From Peltaster fructicola (Eukaryota; Ascomycota; Dothideomycetes), in contig CP051140.1 of NCBI GenBank assembly GCA_001592805.2, positions 1,923,501 to 1,987,500 on the forward strand: DNA of 64,000 nt, written 5' to 3'. Shown here one piece after another: positions 13,358 to 23,235 of the stretch. The notes under the pieces are model-generated. The model was not told the origin of the DNA, ran no database searches, and was given only the letters and a program-made list of their open reading frames with translations. The position numbers and the translations under genes are program-made. Position 1 is the stretch's first letter, and the number at the start of each line of letters is the position of its first letter.

Positions 13358-13953
13358 CCTGTGTAGTCTAATTGTCGCCACTATGTGAGTGTTCTTGGTT
13401 CTATGGTTGCTTGTCGTTTGGACGCTGAAGATCGTTGTCAAGATTACTGTCCTACAATGTGGTCGATATCGCTGCAGAACCTCAGTCTTTATGGCGATAA
13501 TGCGGACCTCACGGAGTCGACATCTGAAGGCGAGACGCCATGACGTATTGCTGATGCACTTCGTTCATCTTGATGGGCAGGGATGTGTGATCGTCCGGAC
13601 AGCTCATCGTTGCACAGCATCCATTAAGTCATCATGTACGTGCGGCTCACAGCTTCACCTGACGCTGCAGGTATACAAGGTGCCTAATACATTGATTGGC
13701 ATTGTCGCGACTCAGAGGTATGTACACTTCGCAGCGTATCGTAGCTCACTTTCTGAGCGCATCGCAAGCAGCAACTCGGACACGACCTGACCTCCTCGTC
13801 TGTGAACACACAACACTTCGTTCAATGACCAGCAGCTCATGCTGATGGTTGTTTTGTAACAGATCTCTAGATCTGACACAAGATCGAAGCCACAGATCCT
13901 AAGCTTCAAGCTAACACTTCTAGCTGCTGCATCGGAACCAGATCAGCCACGCG
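13358..13953. other. Divergent promoter region, 596 bp
   Basis: Lies between the start of the reductase (-) and the start of the conserved fungal gene (+), so it should hold both promoters. I see no convincing open frame, repeat or recognisable binding site. Confidence 0.5.
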
Positions 13954-14799
13954 ATGATGGGGTCCATATACCAAGCCAGTTTTCCCGGTCGGCGGCATCC
14001 TAAGCCTTCCTATGCCTGGGCATCTGCGTCTTCCATTCGAGTGCCCTTTATGGACGGCGCAGCAGAACAGCCGTCCCACCAGGCGGCACTGACTGACGAC
14101 TCTTCCTTCGACATTCTCGAGTGGCATCCAGCCTATCAGAACTGTCAGAGATACTTCCTGGATCATGCACAGTACGAGGGTGGCACGCAGGCAGTGTGCT
14201 CTTTAATCAATATTCGACTGCCGTTTCAATGGCTCACAACCCCGATCACTACATCAGCTATCACAAGTCCACCACCTAGTACAGCCGGTCCGACATTCAT
14301 GTTTGATGGCTTCCCACGACCAGGCAGCTCTGTGAATAGTCCTACTCATACACGGACCTTCAATCGAGAACCGGCAGCCCATGTCTCACTCATACCATAC
14401 ATCCGTCGACTGGTCATAACAGGCTTCGATAAGCCAGCCATCTTACATGGATTCTTCGGCGATGATTACATTAAAGGCGTCCTTCCTCATCTTGATTGCG
14501 AACGACGTAATTACCTCTTCGCAGCCAAGGCCGGAGGCTGGCAAAGCTGCAAGCAACTGTACGATACGGGCAGCGGCGGCGGTGGTGACGAGACCGTGCC
14601 CTTTATGAAGCCACTTGACCAAGCGAGGATGGAAGAGCTCACTGCTGCTGAGAAGGCATGGAGCCAATGGCTCGCTATGGAGGACTGGATGGTCGGTCCT
14701 CGTGCACCACGCGATGGCGCACAGCCACATGGTAGAGCAAGGTCTGATCACCATAATGGTGCACCAGATACTGTGAACGGAGCACACCACGCTTATTGA
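13954..14799 (+). CDS. Conserved fungal protein of unknown function
   Basis: Single-exon gene of 281 codons; the ATG at 13957 is an equally good start. The N-terminal half is Pro/Ser-rich and looks disordered (residues 1-140). The C-terminal half holds a compact segment starting near LIPYIRRLVITGFDKP, then ILHGFFGDDYIKGV and ERRNYLFAAKAGGW, and ending in an acidic helix that contains EKAWSQWLAMEDWMVGPRAP. From memory, this C-terminal block matches a family common in filamentous ascomycetes whose members often carry the label 'Ilp is an apoptosis inhibitor'; that label is historical and I would not infer a role in apoptosis. The gene ends only 40 bp from the end of the convergent pep12 gene, so their transcripts probably overlap at the 3' ends. 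Confidence 0.8.
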   Translation: MMGSIYQASFPGRRHPKPSYAWASASSIRVPFMDGAAEQPSHQAALTDDSSFDILEWHPAYQNCQRYFLDHAQYEGGTQAVCSLINIRLPFQWLTTPITTSAITSPPPSTAGPTFMFDGFPRPGSSVNSPTHTRTFNREPAAHVSLIPYIRRLVITGFDKPAILHGFFGDDYIKGVLPHLDCERRNYLFAAKAGGWQSCKQLYDTGSGGGGDETVPFMKPLDQARMEELTAAEKAWSQWLAMEDWMVGPRAPRDGAQPHGRARSDHHNGAPDTVNGAHHAY

Positions 14800-14839
14800 A
14801 AGCGCACTGGATATCATTAACATATACACAAAGTATTAC

Positions 14840-15749
14840 TCATGTCAGCACTGATGCCAAGATGATTACCGTCAAGACGATGACCAATATGATCAGCAAG
14901 CAGCATGCCTTACCTCTGGCGCTCTTCTGATGCCGACTGGCCTGCTTAAGCTGTTGTGATGCACCACGGGTGTCGTCTCTTGTCTGTGTGACATTGCCTT
15001 CAATGATGTCCAGCGTCTCACCCTGTTCGTGAACCATATGGGCGACGTCTGTGAAGAGCTCATTGAGTTCCCGCACCGAGTTCTCGATATCTCGGATCTC
15101 GGCTTCTCGCTCGATGATCATGCTCTCCTGATGGTCGACCTCTGACTGATCTGCTAGTCTTGGTTCCTCTTGAAGCAATTGCTGCTGCTGTTGATCGCTA
15201 GACGAACCTCCTGCTGATCCTCCTACCTCAAGCGCTGTGCGTGCAGCCACTGCGCTACGTTTCAGCTTTTCCGAAGCTTGTTTCTGTAATGCCGTGAACT
15301 CGGTCAAGGAGGCCTGGAACTCCTGCTTGAGCTTTCCTTGCGTGTATACCTGGGAAGGCTCCTTCATGTTAGCGCAATGCTGCTGTTCACGAGTGGTCCA
15401 ACTTACGCCCAAATCTCGCCAGTTCTGTATCTTCTTGAGTCCCTCACCTATCTCTTTGAAGCTGTCCGCGGTCTCTGAAATCAAGGTTTGCACTCTCTCG
15501 CGTATACGCTCAGTCTCTCTCTTCGTGCCTAGCTTTGCTATCTCTTCAACTAGTCGGCTGATGTTCGACGTGAGAGAGAAGAGCTTGTCAGACAGCTCGC
15601 TTGCAAATCGCTTGAACTCTGGATCGTCGGCGTACTCGGGATCGTCTTGTCTTCGCCATGTTGTCGGTTGCGCTGCATCGTTAGTGAAGGTCGTCTTCGA
15701 TCTTCTCAGCTAGCCTACCTTCGAGCGCACTATTATCCTGGAACGACAT
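14840..15749 (-). CDS. pep12: Endosomal t-SNARE, Pep12-type syntaxin
   Basis: Qa-SNARE that drives fusion of vesicles with late endosomes or prevacuolar compartments. Three exons: 15749-15719, 15672-15407 and 15349-14840; introns of 46 and 57 nt both carry CTAAC branch motifs. The product is 268 residues. The N-terminus MSFQDNSALEAQPT and the following DDPEYADDPEF are typical of fungal Pep12 homologues. An N-terminal helical (Habc) region covers about residues 20-130. A SNARE helix follows, with the central-layer Gln in MVHEQGETLDII, and a C-terminal membrane anchor beginning at CCLLIILVIV completes the protein. No signal peptide, as expected for a tail-anchored protein. Notably, the get1 gene for tail-anchored protein insertion lies about 40 kb away in this window, which is probably coincidence. 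Confidence 0.93.
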
Positions 15750-16054
15750 TGCCGCGATGACACCGAAGAGATTGCGAAGTACCTTGGTAACAGTTGAAGG
15801 AGATGAGAGGCGTGTTAAAGAACGGGTGGTGCCTGCATCAGATGAGCGTGTGCATGGCTGGCGATCCACGTCATGCGCGGCCAGGCGCTAAAATTTGAGC
15901 CTCATATGAGAAGCATCAAGACAGCAAAGACTTCCTTTCATTCAATGCACTACAAATATATCGTTCGTTAATCGTTCAACACAGGCCCAAAGTACTAAAC
16001 GCCATGACTGCGTAACATCGTTTCTCCTCAGTATCAAATAGCGCATCCTACATC
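15750..16054. other. Intergenic, 305 bp
   Basis: Sits between the pep12 start and the end of the hydrophobin-like gene, both on the minus strand. It must hold the pep12 promoter; nothing else is recognisable. Confidence 0.4.
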
Positions 16055-16420
16055 TTAATACGCAGATTGCACGCACCATGCAGTGGTCCCATCGAACTGC
16101 TCGTGTCAGCTGGCTCTGTGCTCGTTTGCAAGAGTACTTACTGTCCCATCGTCGTTGTTGCTACAGCATGCCTGGATCTGCGAGGCTTCCTTAGCAAAAG
16201 TCTTCCACAATACTATCGTGCTCACCTCGCTGCAAGTGTCGGTTTTAGCTGTGCACGATCCCTGGAGCAACATGCCCATATCATCTCGTCCGCAGCATAC
16301 AGTCGTCTGACTTGAACTGCAAGGTGGAGGAGATCCGTCAGAAGGACCTCGATGTCGTTGTGGAAGAGTCACCGCAAGGACAGAGCCAAGGTAAACGAGT
16401 AGCAATGCGGAATGCCGCAT
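16055..16420 (-). CDS. Small secreted hydrophobin-like protein
   Basis: Three short exons: 16420-16226, 16177-16142 and 16096-16055. Intron 1 is 48 nt (GTGAGC..GCAG) and intron 2 is 45 nt (GTAAGT, CTGAC, GCAG). The spliced product is 90 residues: a signal peptide (MRHSALLLVYLGSVLAV), a short Pro-rich linker and eight cysteines at 34, 42, 43, 56, 63, 69, 70 and 85. The order C-CC-C-C-CC-C is the hydrophobin signature. Spacing is x7-CC-x12-C-x6-C-x5-CC-x14-C: the first gap and the x5 gap fit class I, but the CC-C and C-C gaps are shorter than either class usually has. The last cysteine (in TAWCVQSAY) exists only after splicing. Hydrophobins coat spores and hyphae with amphipathic films; a small cysteine-rich effector is the alternative. 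No transcript evidence is available. Confidence 0.72.
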
Positions 16421-17277
16421 ATTGTTTCAGAGAGGTGATTGATGATTGGAAGATGTATAGGAAGAATTGACTGCCTGGTCGAATCAACAGAATGCACTCG
16501 CAAGGGACATACTTATACACAAACTGCTCTTGCTGTGCGAACTCTGAATGCCTCACCTGGTAACTGCTTGCCGCATTTGATACATATGTTGCAAAGATCG
16601 TCGATGGTGGACGTAATGAATGGTAGAGGAACATACTCCATTGATCTTGAGGAAGCTGACGTCCAATGGCAGTTGGCATCATACCCGAGATGTCTCAGTA
16701 TGGTTGTGCGGCTGCTAGCAGTTGGACATTGCGCTGTGTACCAGGATGCGCCTCGATCGGGACAAACACTTGACCTCCTTGCATAGAATAACCCGATTGG
16801 CACGCATGTTACCCTGGTCCCTTGGAAGCGATGCTCGTGTATCGTCTGATCTCTCGGGTTCAGCAGCGCCACCGTTCGAACCATGCCGCAGGGATGCCAC
16901 AGAATCCCATGTCGTTGCTCAGTACCAAGGAGCCAAGACGTGCTCAGAGCAAATGGGTCATGTGTCGTGAAGTTCGACACCCGTACATTCTTGCGAGCAT
17001 GAATCCGACTTCATTAGAGGTCAAGCCTTTGTGATGCAGCCGCTTCCGTTAGGAATGTAAGAGGCGAACCACGTTCAGCTGAAGATCGATGGCACACGAG
17101 TGACATGTGTTGAGCTGGGTTCCTGGGATTTGAGATGAAAGGGGTCGAGATGTCGTTATACATGAGGCGTTTCTGCAACAGGAATGGTGTACTCATGCCA
17201 TTATAACAAGACGGAATGGAAGGAGGTTGAATGGTCTAGATCATTTATAGATCTGGTGACTACCGGTTACCCTTTCT
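16421..17277. other. Intergenic, 857 bp
   Basis: Contains the promoter of the hydrophobin-like gene and the 3' flank of the oxidoreductase. Open frames up to 155 codons exist but look random and lack splice support. Nothing further is recognisable. Confidence 0.4.
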
Positions 17278-19060
17278 CTAGAACTCTTTGCTGCGGCCCT
17301 CCTTCAGTTCCTTCTTGAAGATACGTCGCTCCTCTTCATAGTTGACACCAGGTCCTCTGTACGTGCTGCCATACTCATTACCCTGAGCCCAGTCCTTACC
17401 CTCACCTTCCCTAGTGTGCTTAGTTGCCTTACGTCTATACCAGCGTCCGTAGATCAGAAGATAGTACATTCTGAATGCCAGGAACGAGAACTTGTCTCGT
17501 TCGAGATCTGCAGGATAGTCGGCACCAAGATCGACGGCAGCACTGATGCCAGAGATGCAGGCGACTTCGTGAGCGTTGATCATAGTCCAAGATGCAGCGT
17601 AGCGTGTGTGACGCTTGCCTTGGAGAAGCCACATCCAAGGCACAACGAAGATGTAGTGCTTGTAGGAATGACAAAGCTGATGCCACCAGTCCTTGCGAAT
17701 GATCTTGCTCTCGTCGATTTCGTCGATCGACCACAGATGGCCGTCACGCTCTTTGTTGAGGAAGATAGTCTGAAAGACGTGGTTTTCGAAAGGTACTTCA
17801 GGTGCGAATTGAGGTTGGTAGTTGGTGGCGTCGAACGACATCTCAAGCTTCGTCAGGTCCTTGGGGTACATCTTGATGTAGTACATGGGCTTGAAGTTCT
17901 TCTTTCCGAAGTCGCAGCGCTCGTTGGCGTCAACACCGTTGATCTTTCTGACAGCAAACTCCTCACTGTAGAAGTTCTCGTAGTGATTCTTCATGTATTC
18001 GGTATCCTGATGCGTGACTGTGATATCGTTGGCGAAACGAGCGTTGCGGAGAACTCTGTTCTCCAATCCAGTGATGCATGGTGATAGCAAGCGTTTGGCG
18101 GTATCTGTGAGGACACAAAGGACAATCTCATCGTACTCCTCGGTGGTCTCAGTGGCATCACGATCAGCCTTTGATCCCTCGACGTTATCAGGGACCCAAG
18201 CAGAGTCTGGGTTGTGTCCGTCCTCTGCTGGAGTTCGACTGATGATCTTGACAACCACTCCCTTCTTATCTCGCCTCACCACTCGTGTGACTTCTGTGCT
18301 CAGGCGGACTGTGACCCCCTTCTTTATGAGGTTCTTCTTCCAAGTCTGGTAGAATTCTGACAAGTTGGGAAAGACGACCATCGAAGGAATGTTCGAGGCG
18401 ACGCTGTTCTTGTCTGGAGGGTACCACATGCCATATGTCGGACTAGTACATAATCTCTCCAAGATCATCGACATAACCTCGTTTCCATAATTGCCTGTGC
18501 CCAAGAACAAGGCGATCATCGGGAGAGCCACGACGTTGGCGAACTCGTCGGAGAACCAGAATAGCTTGACCAGATACTTGATCGGCAGGAGAGCGAAGAA
18601 GACTTCAAACCACCTGACAATCTTGAGCATGTAGTAGAATCGCTTGACCTCGCTCGAATGCTTTGCTAACATCTTCGTAGGATAGACATTCGTCCAGAAC
18701 TGCTCGCCCTTACCGAAGCTGACTTGTAGTCCAACTGGATCTGCCCAGAAGCCATTCCTTGCGAACATGGTGAGCGTGTGGTGGAAGATGTAGCTGCCTC
18801 CTTGTACACCCTGGTTGAGCCATGATGCTCCAGTCTTCTCTTTGTCTACAGGAATACTGTAGGCCTGTCCGCCGCAGTAGTCAACAGCGTCGACGAGGGT
18901 GACATCGAACTTGTCAGGATGGTTGGAAAGGTGCTCAGCACAAGACATGCCTGAAAGACTGTCAGCGAAGAACAACACCATTGGTTGCCAGCATACCAGC
19001 AGCACCAGCTCCTACGACAAGCACGCGCTTGCGTTTCTGGTTCTCGACCGTCCTAGCCAT
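17278..19060 (-). CDS. FAD/NAD(P)-binding flavin oxidoreductase
   Basis: Two exons: 19060-18997 and 18950-17278, with a 46-nt intron (GTATGC donor, CTGAC branch, TTCAG acceptor). The first exon completes the dinucleotide-binding motif: residues 13-24 read VLVVGAGAAGMS, with glycines 17, 19 and 22. This is followed by the FAD-type acidic residue in DVTLVDA and a GGQA stretch. The product is 578 residues. It belongs to the broad NAD_binding_8/amine-oxidase-like group common in filamentous fungi; members are mostly uncharacterised, and I cannot name a substrate. Hydrophobic segments near FEVFFALLPIKYLVKLFWF and HYIFVVPWMWLL suggest membrane association. The C-terminus is charged (KKELKEGRSKEF). 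Confidence 0.88.
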
Positions 19061-19724
19061 CTTGAATCGTGCTTGTGAGTCGTCTCGGGAAAGCAACGGT
19101 GCTGTTCCTTGGGTCATTATGCGCCTTCAAGCATGAAGGAAACGGTTAAGACGAGCTGGACATACGTCTACTTTTAAGGTACTTGACGCATCGCACTTGA
19201 CGATGGCGCCGATCTGAGAAGATCGGCTAAGATCTATGAGGCGTGCAGCTATCGTCATAGAAAGACGAAGCACATATTGGCACGTGCGTTTTATTCAAAA
19301 CAGCGTCATCGATACCGTTCTATGCCTGTTGCGACGATTGCTTGACAGCCATTTGACGTGCGATCGCTCGACAGCCATTTCACGCACGATCGAAGCGATG
19401 TACAGTTGTGATCATCGAAGCGCGCTGTAGGTACACCATACGAAGCTATGCGACACCTTCAGTAGATGTATATTCACGTAAGGTATCTACTGCTAGTACA
19501 ATGGTGAGCCTCATCACATGCTGCACCTGGCCCGGAAAAGGTTTAGTCTGCTATTGATCTGGTTGTATTTTGTTTGTGCACGACGATCACAAATAGCTCG
19601 TGAAATATAGGCTGGAGATCCTCCCAAAGTGCACTAAGCTGCTGCATAGAAGACCATGAGAAGCAGCAAGCAATCGGACTGAGACAGGCGTACAGCATCG
19701 CCACTGTTGGCTCCCATGCTTCAG
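19061..19724. other. Intergenic with 26-bp tandem duplication
   Basis: Promoter side of the oxidoreductase gene. It contains two adjacent diverged 26-bp copies (19336-19361 and 19362-19387) sharing TGACAGCCATTT-like cores flanked by GATCG. No gene is supported. Confidence 0.5.
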
Positions 19725-20015
19725 CTACTCAAGAGCCAGCGGCTCCCAACCCTGTCCCAACGCGTTGGCAGGCTTGTGGCTGAGATCACCAAGCACGCAG
19801 TCCTGCCCTTCACTCTTCCCGCTCTGCCTCGTCGATCGAGGCCAATTCGGCTCTGGAGATATATGCTGTGAGGACCAGTCCTTCTTGTCAGGTTGCAAAG
19901 ACCGCCATAAGTGTATAACACAGCGCTCGAATATGTCGAGCATGAACGGCTGGCATAGCTCCAATCTGGCTTGTTTGCTGAACAGTGCCTCCATGCTGAC
20001 GGTACCATTCGTCAT
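19725..20015 (-). CDS. Possible small hypothetical protein
   Basis: Open frame of 96 codons from an ATG at 20015 (MTNGTVSMEALFSKQARLE) to a TAG. The translation has balanced composition, including a helix-like segment (CQPFMLDIFERCVIHLWRSL) and a polar Pro/Ser-rich tail. No family is recognised, and there is no splice or conservation evidence. It lies downstream of rpb7 on the same strand. It may equally be a chance frame. Confidence 0.3.
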   Translation of the reverse strand: MTNGTVSMEALFSKQARLELCQPFMLDIFERCVIHLWRSLQPDKKDWSSQHISPEPNWPRSTRQSGKSEGQDCVLGDLSHKPANALGQGWEPLALE

Positions 20016-20253
20016 GTCCGACTATTGTCTCAGAAGTCGTTCAGGTTGAGTGCTCTTTCTGGCTCATCGAAGGCCGAATGTCCCTTATATGTTTGACATT
20101 GTGCCAGTCCGACCATGATAGACATTGAATAGTTGTGGTGCACGGCGCTCAGAGCTCTGAGTAGACCTCCTTTCCGCAATGCAGATCTGAATGTAAGCAC
20201 TCCGGCTTTCGGGTCGTCTTGTGTGTGGCTGTGCGCAAGTATATGCATCACGC

Positions 20254-20815
20254 CTATTGCATCAAAGGTCCAAGGAAATCTTCACGAATCGAACCGATGG
20301 CGAACATTGTACCAAGTTCTCCTCGAACACCTTTGATCCTTAGTCTCACTTGTGTGCTTCTTTCTATCACTTGACCCTCGTTGTCTGTGAAAGATGGCGT
20401 CGATCCCTCGACAATGTATCTGAATGAGCTTGGGATCATCTGTCGCGCAGTCAGTACAACCTCTAACAGGAAAGGACGCACTCACAGCTTTGCTCACGAA
20501 GATACTCAGGCCTGCAACTTCCACAAAGAAGCCATTGTTGACCACACTAGTGACCAGACCATCGACAACCTCTCCTCTATATGGCCTCCACACCATTGCT
20601 TGATAGCTGATGTCGTACTGTGCGTAACCCGTGCCAGGCACTATCTTCGGCTCACTAATGTCCTGAACGTTGATGACAGCCACAATCATCATCGTGCCTG
20701 TGTTTGTGCCCTCCACATCGACATACAGCCTGTCGCGAATGAGTTGTTCGGTTTGGGAGGTGAAGTATGACGGGTGTAGATTGATGCGATGTTCTAGTGA
20801 ATGTACGAAGAACAT
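20254..20815 (-). CDS. rpb7: RNA polymerase II subunit Rpb7
   Basis: Subunit of the Rpb4/Rpb7 stalk of RNA polymerase II, which binds nascent RNA and helps initiation and mRNA decay. Two exons: 20815-20486 and 20439-20254, with a 46-nt intron (GTGAGT, CTGAC, ACAG) between VSKA and MIPSSF. The product is 171 residues, the same length as yeast Rpb7 as I recall it. It starts with the family hallmark MFF, then LEHRINLHPSYF and the tip-domain block RGEVVDGLVTSVVNNGFF. The C-terminal OB fold holds VRLRIKGVRGELGTMFAIGSI and ends DFLGPLMQ. The frame stays open 12 codons upstream of MFF, but that stretch carries CTGAC and CTCAG just before the ATG and looks like the end of a 5' leader intron, so I start at MFF. 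Confidence 0.95.
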
Positions 20816-22151
20816 GGCTGAGAGATAGGTCGCGTCAGCGACAGGTGCCACGCCCTGGGCGTATAGCTTGTGCTTCGACTATGCTGCAAGTCGCTCGAGG
20901 GTGTTCGATCGCGCGCGGTATATGGGTGCGCTTCGCCGCGCTGCCAGCTTAGGAACAAGAGTGAATGGTCCAGCGAGTCTTCCGGTCGATTCAGGCTGGA
21001 AATGTAGTTGCGGTTGTGGGCGAATCGTGTCTGTCGTGATTGTGTGCTGTTCAAAGAATATGAGTTAAAGCACGCTGAAGTCGATCGTGAGACGCAACAA
21101 CGCCTTCCCGTATGCGGTTAAACCTGGGCCGCCTACTTGTGACGACTCTCTCTCTCGTGTACAGTATACTCCTTAGATTACCACAAAACTACATTGCTGT
21201 ACGTATGTAGAGACTGCTCAATGTGTTACAGGCGCGTCTGCGAGACTACTCCTCAGCCTAAGAGTGCTGTCTCGATTGTCACTACCAAATCAACGCAATA
21301 GACTGCCTCTCAGCAGTTGCGCATGATTGTCCACCATGGTCCCCAGCTCGACAGGCATGAGTCGACGGTATGGTCAAACATGAGGACTTCTCAGAATACC
21401 ATACAAGTCCGCGAGGCATCGCTCGTCTACGAGCCTCGCGGTAGGACCAAATATGAGGTCTTCTCAGAACGCCACACGAGTCCGAAAGGCATCGCTCGTC
21501 TACTAGCCTCGCGATATGCCAAGTACATGCGGTCTTCGAGACTCGGGTAGTCCACAACACAAGCAATGAGGCCAACATCGTCAGTCGCATAAGTACGAAG
21601 TGTTGCGGACGACGGCGAGGCCAGCGACATCAAGCTTGAGCTGGTAGCGACATGAGTATGCAATGTCAATTAGGCTGTCTGGTAAGCGAGTCTGAATACA
21701 TGGCTGCTTGTACAAGCATAGCCTTCTGTGTCGTGATACACCGGTCAATATCCTGGCAGTACGAGCTACGAGATACAGAACACTTGCTAGGATCAAGTCT
21801 TTTTGGGACCGCCTTCGAGAAGCATCAGGCTGATAAGGTCAAACGATCGTGCTTACTGTCCCTGCCATAGTGTCTTGCAGTCGCTCCAAGCACACATGTG
21901 AAGTGTCATCCTCGAAGTGTACTCCTAAACTGCTTGGAAAACCTGGATCATCGACTGTATATGTTCGGTACAGAGCAACAAATACAGTATCCAAGCCTAG
22001 CGAAGCAAGTGGGCAACAGGCAGCTATGCTATGCATGTCTTGATGCAGTCCCGTGCAAGCCTTGCAGAGTGATGCGAGTTGTCTTGCGGTTCATTGCATG
22101 GCCTCAGGAGGCCGCCGGCAGGTATTGCTGAAGCCCAGCCTTACTCAACAC
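20816..22151. other. Intergenic, 1.3 kb, with tandem repeat
   Basis: Upstream of rpb7 (-) and of the HIT gene (+). It contains a diverged 73-bp tandem duplication at 21367-21512 (listed separately). On the minus strand the duplicated block stays open and would encode similar peptides (YREA.RRAMP.GLVW.SEK twice), so it may be a remnant of coding sequence. Nothing else is recognisable. Confidence 0.45.
21367..21512. repeat. Tandem duplication, two 73-bp copies
   Basis: Copy 1 is 21367-21439 and copy 2 is 21440-21512. They share blocks such as CTTCTCAGAA and GGCATCGCTCGTCTAC. The copies differ at many sites, a good part of them C/T or A/G transitions, so the duplication is old. Confidence 0.8.
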
Positions 22152-22801
22152 ATGTCAAAACGCATCAAGCGACAACAGCGAGCTGATATGCTCGCAATGC
22201 AAAGACTGTGGCGGATCTATCAGTATCTCGCCAACTTGGAGTGGACTGAGCGTGTCCAGCACGAATGCCGTTTCTGTGATCGCAACAACCTGATCAGCGT
22301 CCTTTACGAGGTAGGCGCAAGTTGCAAACGATGATTTCGCTCACTCTGCCATCAGGACGAAGATGTGGTTGCGTTCAAAAACAGAGTGCTTGCTGGTGAA
22401 CAGCACTGGCTGATCATACCGACTCGCCATATTCGTGATGTAGAACAACTGGAGAATGACGACCTGGACATTTGTGAGTCTTGATGTCGCACTGCAACTG
22501 GGACTGACCCTCATGAGTACGAAAGATGGCTCGTGTGAAAGAACGTCTGCTCGCCAACTATCGTGGTGGACTGTCAAGACCTACGCACATTCTAGCTGGT
22601 TATCATCGTGGTCGACGACGTCTTCTAGGCTCCGTTTACTGGCCTGATATCGTATCGGTTCATCACTTGCACCTCCATGTCATAGTCAACCCACGCACTG
22701 CTATGTGGCTTTTTAAGTATCCGGCCTGGCTGTCATTGTTGTGGAAATCAGATGCTGCAGTCTTGCAGGATATCGAGAGACGGTCGAAGAAGAGGATTTA
22801 G
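22152..22801 (+). CDS. HIT-domain (histidine triad) protein
   Basis: Nucleotide hydrolase or transferase of the histidine-triad superfamily. Three exons: 22152-22310, 22356-22473 and 22518-22801; introns are 45 and 44 nt. The second ends at CATGAG after a CTGAC branch, which keeps the frame (ILRKMARVKERL). The product is 186 residues. It has a CxxC pair (Cys39, Cys42) before the fold, then FKNRVLAGEQHWLIIPTRHI, which matches the HIT core. The signature H-x-H-x-H is complete at His142, His144 and His146 (HHLHLHVIV), with His144 or His146 expected to be the nucleophile by analogy. A basic C-terminal tail (RRSKKRI) follows. Similar to HINT3/aprataxin-like fungal proteins; the substrate is unknown. 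An in-frame extension upstream of 22152 exists but has no family support. Confidence 0.85.
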
Positions 22802-23235
22802 GTACGAGGGAGCGTATGTATTGCGGAAGACGTCAAACCGTGGTCTCACCTGGAATGCATCGCTGTAACTTGCTGTTCAGTGTCGAATCCCCAACAGACG
22901 GTGCAAAAGCAGCTCTAGAGATCGCACGAGCAAGATAAGTACTGTGTCAATGTTGTGCTTTGAAATGCTCAATCAGGCACGCCATTCTTGATCAACACGC
23001 GCAAGACGCGCTAGAAATTGTTGAAGCAGATCACGTCATCAACAAGGAACGTATTCGCATGTTCTGCACTTGAACATGACCACATCCTTCGATGAGAGGC
23101 GGTAAGCGATGCTATCTTCTCCTTGATCCTCCACTTGCCATTCCCTGTTCCTGTCTTCCTACTCTCCACTTGAACCCTCACCTCACTTGAAACTATACCA
23201 ACCGCGAGAGAAGAGCAGAAAGACAAATCGCAAGG
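22802..23235. other. Intergenic, 434 bp
   Basis: Between the HIT gene and the PLP enzyme, both on the plus strand. It holds the promoter and 5' leader of the latter; the last 100 bp are pyrimidine-rich (runs such as CTTCTCCTTGATCC), as is common near fungal start sites. No other feature is seen. Confidence 0.4.

Noticed and set aside
13358-13441. Longer N-terminus for the aldo-keto reductase from 13441.
   Set aside because: The extra 28 residues (MTTIFSVQTTSNHRTKN...) have no family counterpart, and the ATG at 13357 gives the standard length.
17416-18084. Plus-strand frame of 222 codons opposite the flavin oxidoreductase.
   Set aside because: Antisense shadow; no domain, and the opposite strand has a clear family match.
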